From JADKAV01 sp963732355 (GTDB taxonomy: Bacteria; Actinomycetota; Actinomycetes; S36-B12; UBA10799): a stretch of DNA of 64,000 bases. The position numbers and the translations under genes were made by a program. Below, piece by piece: positions 34,540 through 42,902 of this stretch. The notes beneath the pieces were generated by a model. It was given only the letters and a program-made list of their open reading frames with translations. It did not search any database and was not told the DNA's origin. The stretch's first letter is position 1, and each line of letters starts with the position of its first letter. Location of the stretch: contig CAVSZD010000011.1 in assembly GCA_963732355.1 (NCBI GenBank), positions 62,001 through 126,000 on the forward strand. The letters are read 5' to 3'.

Positions 34540-35631
34540 CTAGTTGCCCGGTGCGGCGGTCCCAGGTCTGGACACCATGAAGGCGAGCCCGGCCAGCCCC
34601 ATCAGGAAGATGACCAGCGCCATCGGCCACGGGATCAGTGCAACAGCCACCGCAGAGAATGCGATCAAGGCCGTCCAGGCATGCATCAGACTCACTGCGC
34701 GACGCTGCGAATGGCCCAGTTCGATCAACCTGTGGTGCAGGTGCTCCTTGTCGGGGGCGAACGGGCTGCGGCCCCTGCGCGTTCGGCGCACGATTGCCAT
34801 CACGACATCGATCAAGGGAATCGCGATCACCGCCAGCGGGAGCAGCAACGGCAGGATCGCCGGCAGCAGCAACTCACCCCTTACCGCGCTGGGATCCACC
34901 CGTCCGGACAGCGTGATCGCACTGGCCGCCAGCAGCAGGCCTATGAGCATCGATCCGGTGTCGCCCATGAACAACTTGGCCGGGTTGAGGTTGTGCGGCA
35001 GGAAGCCGATGCAGATCCCCGCCAGAAGAGCGCAGATCAGCGCGGCCAACGTCGCCCGGTCGAACCCGAACTCCACGGAGAGCAGGAAGGCGTAGACGAA
35101 GAACGCCGCCGCCGCGATGGCCACAATCCCGGCGGCCAGGCCGTCGAGGCCGTCGACGAAGTTGATGGCGTTGATCGTCAGGACCACGAACAGGACGGTC
35201 AGCAGCACGCTGGTCAGCGGGTCCAGGACCAGGGTGCCCCCGATGGGCAGCCACACCATCTGGATCCCCAGGAAGGCCATGGAACCGGCGGCCAGAACCT
35301 GGCCCGCGAACTTCGTGGGCGCATCCAGGCCGAACCGGTCGTCCAGTAAGCCCAAGCCGACGATCAGTGTCGCGCCCACGACCAGCGCCAGGGCCTGGCG
35401 GTTGCCGCTGAAGACCACGCGCAGTTGCGGCAATTGACTGGCGATCAGCATTCCTGCCAGGAAGCCGCCGTACATGGCAAGGCCTCCCCAGCGCGGTGTC
35501 GGGGTGGCGTGGATGTCCCGGTCGCGCACCTCGGCCATGGCCTTGGCCTTGATCGCCAGTCTGCGCACTGGAGGGGTGAGCAAGTAGGTCACCGCAACGG
35601 CGACCAGGAAGCAGAGCAGGTACTCCCGCAC
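34540..35631 (-). CDS. wecA: Undecaprenyl-phosphate GlcNAc-1-phosphate transferase (WecA-like)
   Basis: The protein has 363 residues and about 11 membrane helices. It has HATPTPRWGGLAMYGG, the NFVDGLDGLAAG active-site segment and the HLHHRLIELG cytoplasmic loop. It starts polyprenyl-linked glycan synthesis (arabinogalactan linkage in mycobacteria, teichuronic or other wall glycans elsewhere). Its position next to atpI matches mycobacterial Rv1302. It lies 10 bases downstream of glyA. Confidence 0.92.
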   Translation of the reverse strand: MREYLLCFLVAVAVTYLLTPPVRRLAIKAKAMAEVRDRDIHATPTPRWGGLAMYGGFLAGMLIASQLPQLRVVFSGNRQALALVVGATLIVGLGLLDDRFGLDAPTKFAGQVLAAGSMAFLGIQMVWLPIGGTLVLDPLTSVLLTVLFVVLTINAINFVDGLDGLAAGIVAIAAAAFFVYAFLLSVEFGFDRATLAALICALLAGICIGFLPHNLNPAKLFMGDTGSMLIGLLLAASAITLSGRVDPSAVRGELLLPAILPLLLPLAVIAIPLIDVVMAIVRRTRRGRSPFAPDKEHLHHRLIELGHSQRRAVSLMHAWTALIAFSAVAVALIPWPMALVIFLMGLAGLAFMVSRPGTAAPGN

Positions 35632-35641
35632 GTCGGTGGTG

Positions 35642-36904
35642 TCAGCCGAACGGGTACGCCGGGAACTCGGTCACCAGGGAGTCCACCGCTTGCCGGACCT
35701 CGGCACCGGCTTCCGGCTCCCGCACTGCTCGGGCGATGAGTGCGCCGATCTCCTTCATCTGGGCCACCCCCATCCCCTGGGTGGTGACACTCGGCGAGCC
35801 GACCCGGATACCGCTGGCCACACTCGGGGGCTGCGGATCGAACGGGATCGCGTTCTTGTTCAGCACGATTCCGGCGGCGTCACAACGCTGCTCGGCTTCC
35901 GCGCCGGTGACACCCATCGGCGCCAGGTCGAGCAGCGCCAGGTGCGTGTCCGTGCCGCCGGTCACTGCCCGCATCCCCTCGGCCTCCAACGCCGCCGTCA
36001 GCGCTCTGGCGTTCTCGATGACATCGCGGGCGTACTGCTGGTAGGCCGGAGTCGCGGCCTCCTTGAGCGCCACGGCCTTGGCGGCCACTGCATGCATCAG
36101 CGGCCCCCCTTGCATCATCGGGAAGACACCCTTGTCGATGGCCGCGGCGTGTTCGGCCTTGCTCAGGATCATGCCGCCACGTGGGCCGCGCAGGACCTTG
36201 TGCGTGGTGAACGTGACCACGTCCGCATACGGAACCGGACTCGGGATGGCCTTGCCGGCGACCAGTCCGATGAAGTGGGCGGCATCGACCATGAGGATCG
36301 CACCGACCTCGTCGGCGATCTCGCGGAAGGCCGCGAAGTCGATGAGGCGCGGGATTGCCGAACCACCACAGATGATCATCTTTGGCTGGTGCTCGCGAGC
36401 CAGGTCGCGGACCTGGTCGTAGTCGATGTCCTCAGTCTGCTTGTCGACGCCGTAGTGGACCGCGTCGAACCACTTGCCCGAGAACGAGACCTTCGTGCCG
36501 TGGGTCAGGTGACCGCCGTGCGGCAGGCTCATCGCGAGGACCTTCTCGCCGGGCTTGACGAACGCGCCATACACCGCGATGTTCGCCGAAGCGCCCGAGT
36601 GCGGCTGCAGATTCGCGTGGTCGGCGTCGAACAGCTCCTTTGCGCGCTCGATGCCGATCACCTCGGCCTTGTCGACCTCCGCGCAGCCACCGTAATACCG
36701 CCGTCCGGGGTAGCCCTCGGCGTACTTGTTGCTCAGCGTCGAACCGAGCGCGGCCAGAACCGCCGGACTTGTGAAGTTCTCGCTGGCGATCAGCTGCAGG
36801 CCACTGCGCAACCGGTCCAACTCGCTGAGCAGGATCCCGGCGATCTCCGGATCCTCCGCTTCGAGCATGGCGAAATCGGGACCCCAGAACGGGACGTTGG
36901 TCAT
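35642..36904 (-). CDS. glyA: Serine hydroxymethyltransferase
   Basis: The protein has 420 residues from ATG 36904, which has an AGGAGAA ribosome site; the upstream ATG at 36922 lacks one. The PLP lysine is K236 in TTHKVLRGPRGG. It has SENFTSPAV and PHSGASAN. It interconverts serine and glycine with tetrahydrofolate. Its insertion between the Sua5-like gene and wecA is not in the mycobacterial order. A TACACT -10 candidate lies upstream. Confidence 0.96.
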   Translation of the reverse strand: MTNVPFWGPDFAMLEAEDPEIAGILLSELDRLRSGLQLIASENFTSPAVLAALGSTLSNKYAEGYPGRRYYGGCAEVDKAEVIGIERAKELFDADHANLQPHSGASANIAVYGAFVKPGEKVLAMSLPHGGHLTHGTKVSFSGKWFDAVHYGVDKQTEDIDYDQVRDLAREHQPKMIICGGSAIPRLIDFAAFREIADEVGAILMVDAAHFIGLVAGKAIPSPVPYADVVTFTTHKVLRGPRGGMILSKAEHAAAIDKGVFPMMQGGPLMHAVAAKAVALKEAATPAYQQYARDVIENARALTAALEAEGMRAVTGGTDTHLALLDLAPMGVTGAEAEQRCDAAGIVLNKNAIPFDPQPPSVASGIRVGSPSVTTQGMGVAQMKEIGALIARAVREPEAGAEVRQAVDSLVTEFPAYPFG

Positions 36905-36928
36905 GAGTTCTCCTGACGACATGTCTTC

Positions 36929-36934
36929 GCCCAG
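36929..36934 (-). promoter_or_regulatory. Candidate -10 element of glyA
   Basis: TACACT on the minus strand fits the actinobacterial TAnnnT -10 pattern and lies 25 bases before the glyA start. No clear -35 is seen at 17 bases. Confidence 0.3.
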
Positions 36935-37020
36935 TGTAAGGGTGCTGGTTGCCGCTGCCGCGTTGATGGCGGCCCGGCGTGGGGGCGTGGGGCCCGCCCG
37001 TCCCGGCCTGGCCTGCCCGC

Positions 37021-37088
37021 GTTAGAGGTTGTGCTGTTGGTTAGAGAATCCACGCGTGTTTTCGCTAACCAACAGCACAACCTCTAAC
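37021..37088. repeat. 68-bp palindromic element, copy C (perfect 24-bp arms)
   Basis: It has the same outer arms as copies A and B, but here the inverted repeat is perfect over 24 bp on each side of a 20-base loop. It sits between divergent glyA and the Sua5-like gene, so it could affect both promoters. Confidence 0.92.
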
Positions 37089-37110
37089 CAGGGCTTCCGC
37101 GAGGCACCCT

Positions 37111-37755
37111 ATGCACAGCCGCGGCTGCAACAATCGACGTGTGATGCGCACATACGCAGGCGACGACGCGGTCTCCCGTGCTTCCGGGACGCGCGCGGCG
37201 GCGACCTCGATGCGCTCCGGGCGACTCGTGTTGGCCCCGGCGGACCTGCACTACGCCGTTGTGGCCGACGCCTTCTCCCTGCCCGGCCTGGCCCGATTGC
37301 GTGAGGCCCGGCAAGTTCCAGCCGGTGCTGCGGTTCCGGTGTTCATCGACCGGCGCACAACCCTGCACGCACTATGGGGCCGGGTGCCGCGTGATGCAGA
37401 GGTTCTGGCGCGCCGATTCTGGCCCGGGCCGCTGACGTTGATCGGCAAGCCCCAGTTGTCCTTGGCATGGGACGCGGGGGTTTCGGATGCGGTTGCGATC
37501 AGGATGCCGCTGCACCCATGGCTGCTGGAATTGATCGCAACCGTCGGCCCTCTGGCTGCAACCGGGGCCCAGGTCGCCGGACAGCCGCAGGCCACGTCTT
37601 TGGCGCAGTGTGACACGGCCTCGATAGCTATCGGTCTGGACGCAGGCGAACTTCAAGGCGGGCCAACATCGACCGTGGTGGATCTGCGCACAGGGGTCGA
37701 GGTGGTGCGGGAGGGCGCTATTGCGGCCGAAGCGATTCTGGAGGCTCTGGGCTGA
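37111..37755 (+). CDS. Sua5/YrdC-domain protein with degenerate active site
   Basis: The protein has up to 214 residues (ATG 37111; GTG 37141 or ATG 37144 are alternatives without clear ribosome sites). The fold is recognisable from FWPGPLTL, RMPLHP and the STVVDLRTG ending. The catalytic motifs of L-threonylcarbamoyladenylate synthases are lost. The usual PTDTVYG is PADLHYA (43-49), the KxR loop is AREARQVP, and SxN is ATGAQVAG (150-157). It stands in the sua5 locus between prmC and glyA/wecA but on the opposite strand, and overlaps prmC by 38 bases tail to tail. Threonylcarbamoyl-AMP synthesis seems unlikely. Confidence 0.8.
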   Translation: MHSRGCNNRRVMRTYAGDDAVSRASGTRAAATSMRSGRLVLAPADLHYAVVADAFSLPGLARLREARQVPAGAAVPVFIDRRTTLHALWGRVPRDAEVLARRFWPGPLTLIGKPQLSLAWDAGVSDAVAIRMPLHPWLLELIATVGPLAATGAQVAGQPQATSLAQCDTASIAIGLDAGELQGGPTSTVVDLRTGVEVVREGAIAAEAILEALG

Positions 37756-38536
37756 CCAGCCGGCCCCCGGTCACCCGATCCCGCCCAGTCAAGTCCTGCC
37801 AGGTGGTCACAGCATCAAATCCCTGGAGAAGTTCGCGGATCTGGGCAGCTTGCAACTCCCCGTGCTCGATGAGCACCCGCCCGCCGGGAGCCAGCATGCG
37901 CCGCGCCTGGGAGATGACGCAGCGGACCACATCCAGGCCGTCCAGACCTCCGAACAGGGCCACGGCCGGATCATGCAGGGCCACTTCCGGGTCGCGGGGC
38001 ACCATGCCCTCGGGGATATATGGGGGGTTGCTCACCACCAGGTCCACAGGCCCCAACTCGCGCAGGTCGTCGGTGCACACATCGGCGCGGCGCAACTGAA
38101 CCCGGGAGCCGACATTGCGCTGGGCCCACTCCAGCGCTGCCGGATCCTTCTCGACCGCAACCACGCGCGCCCGTGTTTCAGTAGCAAGGCTCAAAGCGAT
38201 GGCACCACTGCCCGTACACAAGTCGACTGCCGAGTCGAACCGGTGCTGCAGCGCGATGTCCACCAGCACTTCGGTCTCGGGTCTCGGGATGAACACTCCC
38301 GGTCCCACCTCAATATCCAGGTACCGGAAACCTGCAGACCCGGTGAGGTGCTGCAGGGGAACCCGCTTGCAGCGAGCGTCGACCAAAGCCTCGAGTTGGG
38401 CTATCTGGGCAGGTGTCAACCGCGGGTCGAACCCCCGGCGACCGACCACGAACTCGATGAGCTGCTCGGCATCGGCCTCAGGCGACGCAACACCAGCGGC
38501 ACGCAGGCGTTCAGCCACATCCCGGCGAACGCTCAC
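37718..38536 (-). CDS. prmC: Release factor glutamine N5-methyltransferase
   Basis: The protein has 272 residues from GTG 38536, which overlaps the prfA stop (GTGA) and has a GGCGGAG site; the longer frame to 38584 lies inside prfA. It has SAM-binding DLCTGSGAIALSLA and the substrate-Gln motif NPPY in VVSNPPYIP. It methylates the GGQ glutamine of release factors, so it acts on the neighbouring prfA product. Confidence 0.94.
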   Translation of the reverse strand: MSVRRDVAERLRAAGVASPEADAEQLIEFVVGRRGFDPRLTPAQIAQLEALVDARCKRVPLQHLTGSAGFRYLDIEVGPGVFIPRPETEVLVDIALQHRFDSAVDLCTGSGAIALSLATETRARVVAVEKDPAALEWAQRNVGSRVQLRRADVCTDDLRELGPVDLVVSNPPYIPEGMVPRDPEVALHDPAVALFGGLDGLDVVRCVISQARRMLAPGGRVLIEHGELQAAQIRELLQGFDAVTTWQDLTGRDRVTGGRLVSPEPPESLRPQ

Positions 38537-39609
38537 ACCGACTCCGCCGACTCCAACCGCTGGTTGAGATCGGCTTCCAGGCAACTGGTGATCACAGGAT
38601 CGAGCTCACCGGCCAGAACTTGGTCAAGGTTGTAGGCCTTGAACCCGGTGCGGTGATCGGAGAGCCGGTTCTCCGGGAAGTTGTAGGTCCGGACCCGCTC
38701 GGAGCGGTCCACAGTGCGGACCTGTTCCTTGCGGGTGGCAGAAGCCTCGGCGGCCTTCTCCTCCTCGGCAAGCGCGACCAGCCTTGCCCGAAGGATCCGC
38801 ATGGCCTGCTCCTTGTTCTGCAGCTGCGACTTCTCGTTCTGGCACGAGACCACAACGCCGGTGGGCAAGTGGGTGATGCGCACAGCGGAGTCCGTTGTGT
38901 TGACGCTCTGACCGCCAGGTCCCGAGGAACGGTAGACGTCGATGCGCAAGTCGTTGGGGTCGATGGTGATCTCGACGTCCTCGGTCTCGGGGAAGACCAG
39001 CACACCGGCCGCGGACGTGTGGATGCGCCCCTGTGACTCGGTGACCGGCACCCGCTGCACCCGGTGAACGCCCGCTTCCCATTTGAGCCGGGCGAACGGC
39101 ATGTCGTCCACTTCGGTGCGACCCTTGGCCTTGATCGAGATTGTCGCGTCCTTGACCCCACCGAGGTTGGTCTCCTCGAGGTCGATGACCTCCACGCGCC
39201 AACCGCGGGCCTGGGCGTAGCGGTCGTACATCCGCATCAGGTCGCCTGCGAAGAGCGCAGACTCATCGCCGCCCTCACCGGCCTTGATCTCGAGGATCGC
39301 ATCGGAATCGTCGAGCGGGTCACGCGGCACGAGCAACTCGCTGAGCCGCTCGGCCACCTTCTCGCGCTCGAGGGCCAACTGCTCGGCCTCCGCGGCAAAC
39401 CCGGCATCGGCTTCCGCAAGTTCCAGAGCGGCCTGCTCGTCCTCGGAAAGACGCAGCCAGCGCTCGTAGATCTCAACGATCGGGCGCAGTTGGGCGTGCC
39501 GTTTGCCAACCGTGCGAGCTCGAACGGGGTCAGCGTGTAGCGAGGGATCTGCGAGTTGGCCTTCCAACTCCTGCATCTCCTCGACGAGAACGCTGACCCG
39601 TTCGAACAC
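38533..39609 (-). CDS. prfA: Peptide chain release factor 1
   Basis: The protein has 358 residues. The stop-codon-reading tripeptide PVT is at 188-190 (PxT class, UAA/UAG) and the hydrolysis motif GGQ at 232-234. It terminates translation in the cytoplasm. It directly follows rpmE (stop and start one base apart) and is coupled to prmC. Confidence 0.96.
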   Translation of the reverse strand: MFERVSVLVEEMQELEGQLADPSLHADPVRARTVGKRHAQLRPIVEIYERWLRLSEDEQAALELAEADAGFAAEAEQLALEREKVAERLSELLVPRDPLDDSDAILEIKAGEGGDESALFAGDLMRMYDRYAQARGWRVEVIDLEETNLGGVKDATISIKAKGRTEVDDMPFARLKWEAGVHRVQRVPVTESQGRIHTSAAGVLVFPETEDVEITIDPNDLRIDVYRSSGPGGQSVNTTDSAVRITHLPTGVVVSCQNEKSQLQNKEQAMRILRARLVALAEEEKAAEASATRKEQVRTVDRSERVRTYNFPENRLSDHRTGFKAYNLDQVLAGELDPVITSCLEADLNQRLESAESV

Positions 39610-39825
39610 TTACTTGGAGGTCTGCTTGCCGAAGCGCTTCTCGAACTTGGCGACGCGGCCGCCGGTGTCCAGAATCTTCTGCTTGCCCGTGTAGAACGGG
39701 TGGCATTTGTTGCACACATCCGCGTGGATCACGCCGTTCTTGGCGGTGCTGCGGGTGGTGAAGGTGTTTCCGCACGAGCAGGTGACAGTGGTGTCGACGT
39801 ACTCGGGGTGGATATCGGGCTTCAT
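39610..39825 (-). CDS. rpmE: 50S ribosomal protein L31
   Basis: The protein has 71 residues from ATG 39825 with an AAAGGAGAATC ribosome site; the frame is open further upstream without support. It is the zinc-containing form: CSCG and CNKC supply four Cys. It ends YTGKQKILDTGGRVAKFEKRFG, normal for the family. It sits upstream of prfA as in mycobacteria. Confidence 0.96.
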   Translation of the reverse strand: MKPDIHPEYVDTTVTCSCGNTFTTRSTAKNGVIHADVCNKCHPFYTGKQKILDTGGRVAKFEKRFGKQTSK

Positions 39826-39923
39826 GATTCTCCTTTGATGGTCCCGGGTCGCCGAATCAACGCAGCGTGAACCGGGGCTCAATCAAGTGTAACCGTGGGT
39901 CCCGCGGAGGTATTCCCCGCACC

Positions 39924-40859
39924 TCAGCGGGGGGCAAGATCTCTGCCAGCCAGTTCCAGCGACCACTGGCGGTCAATGCCGTCGAGGGCGGAACTGCGCG
40001 TTCCTGTGAGCACAGCCAGATCCTGCGTGACCGGTTCCAGGATGCCTGTGTCCTCGAATTCCCCGATGTACATGAGCCCGAAGCCCTCGGTGTAGCCGAA
40101 CCACCCGTAGTCCACCAGCGTCGACTGCTTCCCACCGCACGCTTCGAAAAAGTTCAGATCGGCCGCTCTGGGCGAACCCTCCAGGCCGATCCGGGCGCTC
40201 CACGCCCAACCGGAGTCAGCCCGTGAGCGTGAAATCACCAGGTCGTTGTGGGCCATCACCGGATCCACCAGGTTGCCGCCGCCGGAATACTCGCAATAGT
40301 CACCGGCTTCAAGGTCGGCTGCGTTGTAGTCCATGCTCAGTGATGCAACCCGGTAGACAACCTTGTCGGCGTCTGAGGACTCACGATCAAACGTGAAGAC
40401 AACGTTGCCAGTTGCCTGCTGAATGAACTTCTCAAGACCGAACCTCGTGCCGAAGGTACCCGCGAGGGTCTTCGGGAACAGATCGGTGACATCGACCCGC
40501 CGGGAGTAGCTGATCTCCGGGTACGTGCGCTTGGTCGCTGGGACGAACAACTGCCAGTAGGCCCGGCCCAGTTCGGGGGCGGGGACGGTGTACTCGATAC
40601 GTCCACGCTTGCCGGTCCGCAGGCGTTTGACGGTCTTGAACTTCCCGTACTCGCTGGTGCCACGCTGCAGCAGCACCAGCCGACCCTTGGTTCGACCGAC
40701 AGTGGCTGAAACCTGCCACGACGTGCCGACCTGGACGGCCAGATCGCGGGCCTTGAAGCCCTTGATCGGCACTGATCGATCTGCCGATGCTGGTGCCATC
40801 CCCGCTATGAGGAAAGCCGCAACCAGAGGTAGTAGCAACCACCGCCGGAGATTGATCAT
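39924..40859 (-). CDS. Secreted protein of unknown function
   Basis: The protein has 311 residues. It has a clear signal peptide (basic start, hydrophobic core, ASA-D cleavage near residue 26). An Ig-like or beta-rich first part (about 30-115, with GRLVLLQRGT and RIEYTVPAPELGRAYWQLFV) is followed by a domain of about 180 residues with a Cys pair (YCEYSGGG, FFEACGG). I do not recognise the second domain. It is inserted between rpmE and rho, where mycobacteria have no gene. Confidence 0.75.
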   Translation of the reverse strand: MINLRRWLLLPLVAAFLIAGMAPASADRSVPIKGFKARDLAVQVGTSWQVSATVGRTKGRLVLLQRGTSEYGKFKTVKRLRTGKRGRIEYTVPAPELGRAYWQLFVPATKRTYPEISYSRRVDVTDLFPKTLAGTFGTRFGLEKFIQQATGNVVFTFDRESSDADKVVYRVASLSMDYNAADLEAGDYCEYSGGGNLVDPVMAHNDLVISRSRADSGWAWSARIGLEGSPRAADLNFFEACGGKQSTLVDYGWFGYTEGFGLMYIGEFEDTGILEPVTQDLAVLTGTRSSALDGIDRQWSLELAGRDLAPR

Positions 40860-40905
40860 CTCGGCATCGTAGCGCCCGGTCCGGGCGCCACCCTCAACCG
40901 TCCGG

Positions 40906-42639
40906 TCAGATCAACTCACCACTGGGGGCTTCAGCCTCGAGGCCCGCCGGGGTGGTCTGCTGCACCTGGCGCAGGAACTCGTAGTTGCTGGTCGTCTCAC
41001 GCAGCTTGCTGAGGAGCAACTCGATGCCCTGCTGGGTGTCCAGTGCGTGCAACACCCGACGCAACTTCCAGACGATCTTGAGTTCCTCTGGCGTCATGAG
41101 GAGCTCTTCCTTGCGCGTACCAGAGGCGTCCACGTCGACAGCCGGGAAGACCCGCTTGTCCGCGAGGCGCCGGTCGAGCTTGAGTTCCATGTTGCCCGTG
41201 CCCTTGAACTCCTCGAAGATGACCTCGTCCATGCGCGAGCCGGTTTCGACCAGCGCTGTGGCGATGATGGTCAGCGAGCCACCCTCTTCGATGTTGCGGG
41301 CGGCACCGAAGAACTTCTTGGGCGGGTAGAGCGCAGCCGAGTCGACACCACCAGACAGGATTCGTCCGGAAGCCGGCGCCGACAGGTTGTAGGCACGGCC
41401 CAGGCGGGTCATGGAGTCGAGCAGGACGACCACGTCCTGACCCATCTCCACGAGGCGCTTGGCGCGCTCGATCGCCAGTTCGGCCACGGTGGTGTGGTCC
41501 TCGGCAGGCCGGTCGAAGGTCGAGGCGATGACCTCGCCCTTCACCGAACGCTTCATGTCGGTGACTTCTTCGGGGCGCTCGTCGACCAGCACGACCATGA
41601 GGTGAACCTCGGGGTTGTTCTCCGTGATGGCGTTGGCGATGCGCTGCAGAACCATCGTCTTACCGGCCTTGGGCGGTGAAACGATCAGGCCGCGCTGGCC
41701 CTTCCCGATGGGGGCCACGAGGTCGATGATGCGGGTGGTGAGGTTGTTGTTCTCCCCCTCCAAACGCAAGCGCTGCTGCGGGTACAGCGGGGTGAGCTTG
41801 CCGAACTCCTTGCGCTCAGTCGACTGGTCCGGGTCCAGGCCGTTCACCTTGTCGATGCGGACCAACGGGTTGTACTTCTGACGCGAGTTCTGCTCGCTGT
41901 CGCGCTGCGGGCGGATCGCCCCCACGATGTGGTCACCCTTGCGCAAGTCATACTTCTTGACCAGACCAAGGCTCAGGTAGGCGTCGGTCTGTCCGGGCAG
42001 GTACCCGGTCGTGCGCAGGAAAGCGTAGTTGTCGAGCACGTCGAGGATGCCGGCCACAGGCACCAGCACCTCGTCCTCGGTCACCTCCGGCTCGGAGTCG
42101 TCGCGGCGACGGTCACGGTCACGATCGCGGTTGCGGTCACGGCCGCGGCGGCGACGGTTCCGGTTGCCACCGTCGCGGTTGCCGTCCTCACGGTTGCCAC
42201 CCTCGCGGTTCTCGCGCTGCCGGTTGCCACCGTCGCGGTTGCCGTCCTCACGGTTGCCACCGTCGCGGTTCTCGCGCTGCCGGTTGCCACCGTCGCGGTT
42301 CTCGCGCTGCCGGTTGCCACCGTCTTTGTTCTCGGGGTTCTGCTCGGACTTGTTCTGCTCGGCGTTGGACCGCTCGGTCTTGGGAACAGGGACATCGGCG
42401 GCCTCGGCGGACCCGCCAACGGGAGCCTCGGCGGCCTCCCGGGTTTCCTGCTCCAGTTGCTGCTTGGGGGCGGCAGTCGGGTTGGCCCCACCCAGTGCGG
42501 CGATGAGTTCGCTCTTGCGCATGGAGGAAGCGCCGGAGATCCCCTTGTCGGAAGCCATCTTCCGCAGGTCGGCCAGCAGCATGCCGGACAGACCGCGACG
42601 CTTGCCGGTGGATCGTTCTTCGATAGTGGTGTCAGTCAA
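40906..42639 (-). CDS. rho: Transcription termination factor Rho with repeat-rich N-terminal extension
   Basis: The protein has 577 residues, longer than the ~420 of E. coli. An N-terminal SAP-like Rho_N helix pair (GMLLADLRKMASDKG) is followed by an insertion of about 140 residues, rich in Asn/Arg/Gly/Asp, built from NRDGGNRQRE-like decapeptides and an RD/RR-rich stretch. The RNA-binding core and the ATPase (SPPKAGKTMVLQ; VDERPEEVTDM) follow. Actinobacterial Rho insertions are known to increase RNA affinity. It starts at TTG 42639 behind an AAAGGACG site, inside a DNA palindrome. Confidence 0.95.
   Translation of the reverse strand: MTDTTIEERSTGKRRGLSGMLLADLRKMASDKGISGASSMRKSELIAALGGANPTAAPKQQLEQETREAAEAPVGGSAEAADVPVPKTERSNAEQNKSEQNPENKDGGNRQRENRDGGNRQRENRDGGNREDGNRDGGNRQRENREGGNREDGNRDGGNRNRRRRGRDRNRDRDRDRRRDDSEPEVTEDEVLVPVAGILDVLDNYAFLRTTGYLPGQTDAYLSLGLVKKYDLRKGDHIVGAIRPQRDSEQNSRQKYNPLVRIDKVNGLDPDQSTERKEFGKLTPLYPQQRLRLEGENNNLTTRIIDLVAPIGKGQRGLIVSPPKAGKTMVLQRIANAITENNPEVHLMVVLVDERPEEVTDMKRSVKGEVIASTFDRPAEDHTTVAELAIERAKRLVEMGQDVVVLLDSMTRLGRAYNLSAPASGRILSGGVDSAALYPPKKFFGAARNIEEGGSLTIIATALVETGSRMDEVIFEEFKGTGNMELKLDRRLADKRVFPAVDVDASGTRKEELLMTPEELKIVWKLRRVLHALDTQQGIELLLSKLRETTSNYEFLRQVQQTTPAGLEAEAPSGELI
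42161..42330 (-). repeat. Six 30-bp repeats inside rho
   Basis: The plus-strand core cggttgccac occurs exactly every 30 bases at 42161, 42191, 42221, 42251, 42281 and 42311. It encodes ten-residue GGNR-containing units. The exact period suggests copy-number change by slippage. Confidence 0.9.
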
Positions 42640-42646
42640 CTGACAC
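42629..42646. promoter_or_regulatory. Palindrome across the rho start codon
   Basis: A perfect 8-bp inverted repeat GTGTCAGT / ACTGACAC with a 2-base centre covers the TTG start codon of rho (42639-42637). It could be an operator or an mRNA fold limiting translation. Rho is autoregulated in other bacteria, so this is a plausible control site, but it is unproven. Confidence 0.4.
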
Positions 42647-42870
42647 GTCCTTTCATGGACGTCGGGGCATGAAGCCCAACAGGTGAACGGATTTGTGATT
42701 GCCGTTCACAACGGACAGGTATTGTCACAAGGCGTCAGGTTCAGAGGTGAAGGGGCGATTCGAGTCACCCCGGTTGATTCGCCACGAGAATGTAACGCCC
42801 TGGCTGCCCTTACTGTAACACCCGGATTACATGCCACGGAAGCGACCACGTGATCGACACGCCGCGAGCC

Positions 42871-42876
42871 TAATCT
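42871..42876 (+). promoter_or_regulatory. Candidate -10 element of the CoA-binding protein gene
   Basis: TAATCT lies 27 bases upstream of the GTG start and 19 bases before its GGAGGT ribosome site. No good -35 is visible. The rest of the 263-bp gap between rho and this gene should hold the rho leader, where I find no terminator or known riboswitch. Confidence 0.3.
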
Positions 42877-42902
42877 GGAGTGATGTCTTGCGGAGGTGTT
42901 CT

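Noticed and set aside
36905..37110. Glycine riboswitch ahead of glyA
   Set aside because: The glyA start lies close to a candidate -10 and no paired aptamer-like structure is visible; only the 68-bp palindrome is present.
37021..37755. Repeat-mediated inversion of the Sua5-like gene
   Set aside because: Only one palindrome copy flanks the gene; the other end lies inside the prmC overlap with no repeat.
41929..42672. Val/Thr-rich frames antisense to rho
   Set aside because: They result from the 30-bp repeats on the other strand.
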